DNA from: Bradyrhizobium sp. AS23.2
GTDB taxonomy: Bacteria; Pseudomonadota; Alphaproteobacteria; Rhizobiales; Xanthobacteraceae
Reading direction: 5' to 3'
Length of the DNA stretch: 64,000 nt
Assembly (NCBI RefSeq): GCF_001908185.1
Contig: NZ_LGHM01000147.1
Coordinates: 1 to 64,000 of the forward strand
Part shown: positions 59,986 through 64,000 of the stretch, in pieces
Layout: the number at the start of each line of letters is the position of its first letter
Position numbering within the stretch: position 1 is the stretch's first letter
Made by a program: the position numbers and the translations under genes
Notes under the pieces: generated by a model
Told to the model about the DNA's origin: nothing
Seen by the model: the letters and a program-made list of their open reading frames with translations, nothing else
The model's database searches: none

Positions 59986-60912
59986 TCAGGCCCGCTGGCT
60001 GCGCAGCGATTGTTTCGCGCGCACCTTGCCGGCCGACAGGCACACGACTTCGGAAATCTGCAGGAGCTGGCGCGCCAGCGGGCTGGTCTTGCGCCAGACC
60101 ATGCCGATGGTGCGCGAGGGCTGCGGGTCGCGGAAGCGCGCGAGCGAGACCGAGGCCGATCGCGTCTCCACCGGCACCGCCATTTCCGGGATCAACGTGA
60201 CGCCGATGCCGGCGCTGACCATCTGGACCAGCGTTGACAGCGAATTCGCATCCAGCATCTCGCGCGGGGGCGCCGACTGCATGTTGCAGAAGGAGAGCGC
60301 CTGATCGCGGAAGCAATGCCCCTCCTCGAGCAGCAACAGCCGCATCTCCCGCATCATCTCGCGCGATGGCACCGGCGTGCCTTCATCCGAGCCCGGCCGC
60401 ACCAGCAGGAATTTCTCGTCGAACAGAGCGACCTCGGTGAGCGAGGGCTCGGACACCGGCAGCGCAACGATGGCGGTGTCGAGCCGGCCTTCGACGAGCT
60501 CCTGGATCAGCCGCGGCGTCATCGTCTCGCGCACGCGGATGTCGAGTTCCGGATGCATGCGCGTGAGATTTTTGGTGATCTTGGGCAGGAGGTAGGGCGC
60601 GATCGTCGGGATCATGCCGATGCGCAGACGGCCTGCAAACCGGTCCTGCGAGGCGCGGGCGAAATCGCCGAGCTCATCGACCGAGCGCAAAATGTCGCGG
60701 ACGCGCTGCGCAAGTTCCTCGCCGAACCGGGTCAGCGCGACCTGGCGTGCGCTACGCTCCAGCAGCAGGCCGCCGAGCGCCTCCTCCAACTGCTTGATCT
60801 GCATCGACAATGCCGGCTGCGAGATGGAACAGGCCTCCGCCGCGCGGCCAAAATGAGCGTGACGCGCCAAGGCATCGAAATACCGGAGCTGACGCAGCGT
60901 CACGTTGATCAT
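59986..60912 (-). CDS. oxyR: LysR-family peroxide regulator OxyR
   Basis: A 308-residue LysR-type regulator. The N-terminal helix-turn-helix is LRQLRYFDALARHAHFGRAAEACSISQPALSMQIKQLE (core HFGRAAEACSISQPALS). The redox cysteines are in LLEEGHCFRDQALSFCNMQS, the nine-residue-apart C-x8-C of OxyR, which forms a disulphide under H2O2. It is divergent from katG with a 114-base spacer, the usual arrangement, so it should activate katG when oxidised. Confidence 0.93.
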   Translation of the reverse strand: MINVTLRQLRYFDALARHAHFGRAAEACSISQPALSMQIKQLEEALGGLLLERSARQVALTRFGEELAQRVRDILRSVDELGDFARASQDRFAGRLRIGMIPTIAPYLLPKITKNLTRMHPELDIRVRETMTPRLIQELVEGRLDTAIVALPVSEPSLTEVALFDEKFLLVRPGSDEGTPVPSREMMREMRLLLLEEGHCFRDQALSFCNMQSAPPREMLDANSLSTLVQMVSAGIGVTLIPEMAVPVETRSASVSLARFRDPQPSRTIGMVWRKTSPLARQLLQISEVVCLSAGKVRAKQSLRSQRA

Positions 60913-60923
60913 CAGAAAATCCT

Positions 60924-60934
60924 ATCGCAGCGAT
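60924..60934. promoter_or_regulatory. Candidate OxyR-binding palindrome
   Basis: ATC-GCAGC-GAT lies in the oxyR-katG spacer, flanked by GATCATC and GATCATT. OxyR sites are degenerate, so this is suggestive only. Confidence 0.4.
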
Positions 60935-61026
60935 CATTAAAGTCAACTTCCCCTGATGGGACAAGCAGCTTAGAGTCGTTCTACCTGGTCAAAGGTGCAA
61001 GTTCGACGCCGCCAGAGGAGGTAATC

Positions 61027-63192
61027 ATGGATGACACTTCGAAGTGCCCGTTTTCGGGCGGAAAACCCACGCGGGTGAACCGCGACTGGTGGCCAACCCA
61101 GCTCAGCATCGAGGTGCTGCACAAGAATTCCGGCTTGTCCGATCCGATGGGCAAGGACTTCGACTACGCCAAGGAATTCAAGACGCTCGACCTTAACGCG
61201 GTCATCAAGGACCTGACCGCCCTGATGACGGATTCGCAGGAATGGTGGCCGGCCGACTTCGGTCACTACGGTGGCCTGATGATCCGCATGGCCTGGCACA
61301 GCGCGGGCACTTACCGCATCACCGACGGTCGTGGTGGCGCCGGCGCCGGTCAGCAGCGGTTTGCTCCGCTCAACAGCTGGCCCGATAACGCCAACCTCGA
61401 CAAGGCGCGCCGCCTGCTTTGGCCGATCAAGCAGAAGTACGGTCGCAAGATTTCCTGGGCCGACCTGATGGTGCTCGCCGGCAACGTCGCGCTGGAGTCG
61501 ATGGGCTTCAAGACGTTCGGCTTCGCCGGTGGCCGCGCCGACGTGTGGGAGCCGGAAGAGCTCTATTGGGGTCCCGAAGGCACCTGGCTGGGCGATGAGC
61601 GCTATAGCGGCGAGCGCCAGCTCGCTGACCCGCTCGGCGCTGTGCAGATGGGCCTCATCTACGTCAATCCGGAAGGGCCGAACGGCAAGCCGGATCCCGT
61701 CGCCGCAGCGAAGGACATCCGCGAGACCTTCTTCCGCATGGCGATGAACGATGAGGAAACCGTCGCGCTGATCGCTGGCGGCCACACCTTCGGCAAGACC
61801 CACGGTGCGGGCGATCCGTCGCTGGTCGGTCCGGAGCCGGAAGCGGGCGCGCTTGAAGATCAAGGCCTCGGCTGGAAGAGCAAGCACGGCACCGGCGTTG
61901 GCGCTGACGCGATCACCGGCGGTCCCGAAGTCACCTGGACGCAGACCCCGACGAAGTGGAGCAACCACTTCTTCGAGAACCTGTTCAACTACGAGTGGGA
62001 GCTGACGAAGAGCCCGGCAGGCGCGCAGCAGTGGAAGGCCAAGGGTGCCGACGCATCCATTCCGGATGCGTTCGACAAGTCCAAGAAGCATCTGCCGACG
62101 ATGCTGACGACCGACCTCTCGCTCCGCCTTGATCCCGCCTATGAGAAGATCTCGCGGCGTTTCCTCGAGAACCCGGATCAGTTCGCGGACGCCTTCGCCC
62201 GCGCCTGGTTCAAGCTCACCCATCGCGACATGGGTCCGATCCAGCGCTATCTCGGCCCGTTGGTGCCGAAGGAGACGCTGATCTGGCAGGATCCGATTCC
62301 GGCCGTGAATCACGAGCTGGTCAGTGATCAGGACATCGCCTCGCTGAAGACGAAGATCCTCGCGTCGGGCCTCTCGGTGTCCGAGCTGGTCTCGACTGCC
62401 TGGGCGTCGGCCTCGACGTTCCGCGGCTCGGACAAGCGCGGCGGCGCCAACGGTGCACGCATTCGCCTCGCGCCGCAGAAGGACTGGGAGGTGAACCAGC
62501 CGGCTCAGCTCTCGAAGGTCCTCGGCAAGCTCGAAGCGATCCAGAAGGACTTCAACGCCTCGGCCGGCGCGAAGAAGGTCTCGCTTGCCGACCTGATCGT
62601 GCTCGGCGGCACCGCCGCGGTCGAGAAGGCCGCCAAGGATGCCGGCGTCGACGTGAAGGTCGCCTTCACGCCGGGCCGCATGGATGCCTCGCAGGAGCAG
62701 ACCGACGTCGAGTCCTTCGCGCCGCTGGAGCCGCGGGCCGATGGCTTCCGCAACTACGTCGGCAAGAAGCATCAGTTCCTGATGCCCGAAGAGGCCCTCG
62801 TCGATCGCGCGCAGCTGTTGAAGCTCTCCGGGCCTGAGCTGACCGTGCTCGTCGGTGGCCTGCGTGTGCTTGGTGCCAATGCGAACGGTTCGAAGAACGG
62901 CGTTCTCACCTCGAAGCCGGGGACGCTGAGCAACGACTTCTTCGTCAACCTGCTCGACATGGGCACGCAGTGGGCGCCAGCTGCCGACGGCACCTATGAG
63001 GCCCGCGACCGCAAGACCAACGCGGTGAAGTGGACCGGCACGCGCGCCGACCTGATCTTCGGATCGCACTCGCAGCTCCGCGCCTTCGCCGAGGTCTATG
63101 CCTCGTCGGATGCGAAGCAGCAGTTCGTGCAGGACTTTGCCAAGGCCTGGACCAAGGTGATGAACCTCGATCGGTTCGACATCGCGGTCTGA
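61027..63192 (+). CDS. katG: Catalase-peroxidase KatG
   Basis: A 721-residue bifunctional haem enzyme that degrades hydrogen peroxide. The distal Arg-Trp-His is in IRMAWHSAGTYRI, the Tyr of the Met-Tyr-Trp crosslink in MGLIYVNPEGP, the proximal His in LIAGGHTFGKTHGAG and the crosslink Met in GRMDASQEQTDVESF. A second, haem-free peroxidase-like half follows (about 430-715). The ATG at 61027 sits behind GAGGAGGT. A longer in-frame ORF upstream is antisense to oxyR and is not coding. Confidence 0.96.
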   Translation: MDDTSKCPFSGGKPTRVNRDWWPTQLSIEVLHKNSGLSDPMGKDFDYAKEFKTLDLNAVIKDLTALMTDSQEWWPADFGHYGGLMIRMAWHSAGTYRITDGRGGAGAGQQRFAPLNSWPDNANLDKARRLLWPIKQKYGRKISWADLMVLAGNVALESMGFKTFGFAGGRADVWEPEELYWGPEGTWLGDERYSGERQLADPLGAVQMGLIYVNPEGPNGKPDPVAAAKDIRETFFRMAMNDEETVALIAGGHTFGKTHGAGDPSLVGPEPEAGALEDQGLGWKSKHGTGVGADAITGGPEVTWTQTPTKWSNHFFENLFNYEWELTKSPAGAQQWKAKGADASIPDAFDKSKKHLPTMLTTDLSLRLDPAYEKISRRFLENPDQFADAFARAWFKLTHRDMGPIQRYLGPLVPKETLIWQDPIPAVNHELVSDQDIASLKTKILASGLSVSELVSTAWASASTFRGSDKRGGANGARIRLAPQKDWEVNQPAQLSKVLGKLEAIQKDFNASAGAKKVSLADLIVLGGTAAVEKAAKDAGVDVKVAFTPGRMDASQEQTDVESFAPLEPRADGFRNYVGKKHQFLMPEEALVDRAQLLKLSGPELTVLVGGLRVLGANANGSKNGVLTSKPGTLSNDFFVNLLDMGTQWAPAADGTYEARDRKTNAVKWTGTRADLIFGSHSQLRAFAEVYASSDAKQQFVQDFAKAWTKVMNLDRFDIAV

Positions 63193-63216
63193 TCCAGAAG
63201 CTCAGCAAGCGACAAA

Positions 63217-63250
63217 CAAAAAAGGGCGGCCGAGAGGCCGCCCTTCGTGT
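63217..63250. terminator. Bidirectional terminator between katG and pnp
   Basis: AAGGGCGGCC-GAGA-GGCCGCCCTT (63222-63245) is a perfect ten-pair stem. It is flanked by ACAAAAA on one side and TCGTGTTT on the other, and sits between the convergent katG and pnp stop codons. Confidence 0.85.
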
Positions 63251-63270
63251 TTCTGACCTGGTCGCGAGGC

Positions 63271-64000
63271 TTACTCGCCGGCCGCTTCGCGCGGAGCCTG
63301 CTGGCCATCAGCCGGCTTCTCCTTGCCCTCGAGGTCTTCGCCGGTGGTCTGGTCGACCACCTTCATCGACAGGCGGGTCTTGCCGCGGTCGTCGAAGCCG
63401 AGCAGCTTGACCTTGACCTTGTCGCCTTCCTTGACGACGTCGGAGGTCTTCTGCACGCGGTTGGCCGCGAGCTGGCTGATGTGGACGAGACCGTCCTTGG
63501 AGCCGAAGAAGTTCACGAAGGCGCCGAACTCCATCACCTTGACGACGGTGCCGTCATAGATCTGGCCGACTTCCGGATCGGACGCGATCGATTTGATCCA
63601 CTTGATCGCGGCCTTCATCGCCTCGCCGTCGCTGGAAGCGACCTTCACGGTGCCGTCGTCCTCAATGTTGACCTTGGCGCCGGTCTTCTCGACGATCTCG
63701 CGGATCACCTTGCCGCCGGTGCCGATCACTTCACGGATCTTGTCGGTGGCGATCTTGAAGGTCTCGATGCGCGGCGCGTATTCGCCGAGCTCGGCGCGGG
63801 CCGCGGTCAGGGCCTTGGCCATCTCGCCGAGGATGTGGATACGCCCGTCCTTGGCCTGGGCCAGCGCGACGCGCATGATCTCCTCGGTGATGCCCTCGAT
63901 CTTGATGTCCATCTGGAGCGAGGTGATGCCCGCTTCCGTGCCGGCCACCTTGAAATCCATGTCGCCGAGATGGTCCTCGTCACCGAGGATGTCCGAGAGA
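63271..64000 (-). CDS. pnp: Polyribonucleotide nucleotidyltransferase, C-terminal part (runs off window)
   Basis: The 3' third of PNPase, the phosphorolytic 3'-5' exoribonuclease of the degradosome. The visible part begins SDILGDEDHLGDMDFKVAGTEAG, part of the second RNase PH core, then has a KH domain (IATDKIREVIGTGGKVIREI) and an S1 domain (YDGTVVKVMEFGAFVNFFGSKDGLVHISQL), ending in an acidic, Lys-rich tail. The reading frame continues beyond base 64000, so the true start is outside the window. It converges on katG. Confidence 0.96.
   Translation of the reverse strand, partial: LSDILGDEDHLGDMDFKVAGTEAGITSLQMDIKIEGITEEIMRVALAQAKDGRIHILGEMAKALTAARAELGEYAPRIETFKIATDKIREVIGTGGKVIREIVEKTGAKVNIEDDGTVKVASSDGEAMKAAIKWIKSIASDPEVGQIYDGTVVKVMEFGAFVNFFGSKDGLVHISQLAANRVQKTSDVVKEGDKVKVKLLGFDDRGKTRLSMKVVDQTTGEDLEGKEKPADGQQAPREAAGE

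Noticed and set aside
60316..61026. Open frame extending katG upstream to 60316
   Set aside because: It is antisense to oxyR, has no family similarity, and katG has its normal start and a strong ribosome site at 61027.

Overview
The window looks like chromosome of a slow-growing rhizobial alphaproteobacterium, most likely Bradyrhizobium or a close relative. The evidence is the high G+C codon use, an Irr with the Cys29 heme motif and His117-119 cluster at the length known from B. japonicum, a DUF1150/Hsp20 pair behind a ROSE-type RNA thermometer, the fabA-fabB-fabI order, and several families of palindromic intergenic repeats. Genus is inference; no rRNA gene is present.

Layout. 1-2.2 kb: sparse, three small hypothetical genes. 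2.2-3.0 kb: small heat-shock operon (minus). 3.1-7.15 kb: an accessory island read on the minus strand, encoding a DUF4365(DREN)-APAZ effector and a catalytically dead short Argonaute with ATGA overlap, followed by a PD-(D/E)XK-like protein of unknown role. The first two genes form a SPARDA-type defence system and are the most notable content. 7.4-11.6 kb: ugpBAEC glycerol-3-phosphate importer. 11.8-14.3 kb: a CoA-transferase and the divergent ohr/ohrR peroxide module. 14.3-15.4 kb: GIY-YIG protein, tRNA-Ala(GGC), TIGR02300 protein. 15.6-19.6 kb: aroA-cmk-rpsA. 19.8-27.8 kb: sppA, ihfB, lapA-like, trpF (apparently frameshifted)-trpB-trpA-accD-folC, phosphoesterase. 27.9-40.5 kb: a long minus-strand run, PAS histidine kinase -> TsaE-AmgK fusion -> PilZ -> MurU-like nucleotidyltransferase -> addB -> addA -> trxA. 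40.7-45.0 kb: ubiE-ubiB-coaBC-dut (minus), where CoaBC carries an N-terminal antitoxin-like segment. 45.1-53.2 kb: mutM, acetyltransferase, ggt, a degenerate serine-protease-like protein, moeB between inverted repeats, a 2-hydroxyacid dehydrogenase and a frameshifted SH3 protein. 53.4-57.0 kb: irr diverging from fabA-fabB-fabI. 57.0-64.0 kb: GST, two paralogous secreted proteins, acetyltransferase, oxyR diverging from katG, and the 3' end of pnp, which runs off the window.

Most of the window is housekeeping: aromatic amino acid, tryptophan and fatty-acid synthesis, folate, ubiquinone and CoA synthesis, peptidoglycan recycling, RecBCD-type repair, and oxidative and iron stress control. The SPARDA island sits between ugpC and hsp20 and looks less G+C-rich by eye. 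Two single-base expansions in homopolymer runs (trpF, SH3 gene) break otherwise normal genes and may be sequence errors.
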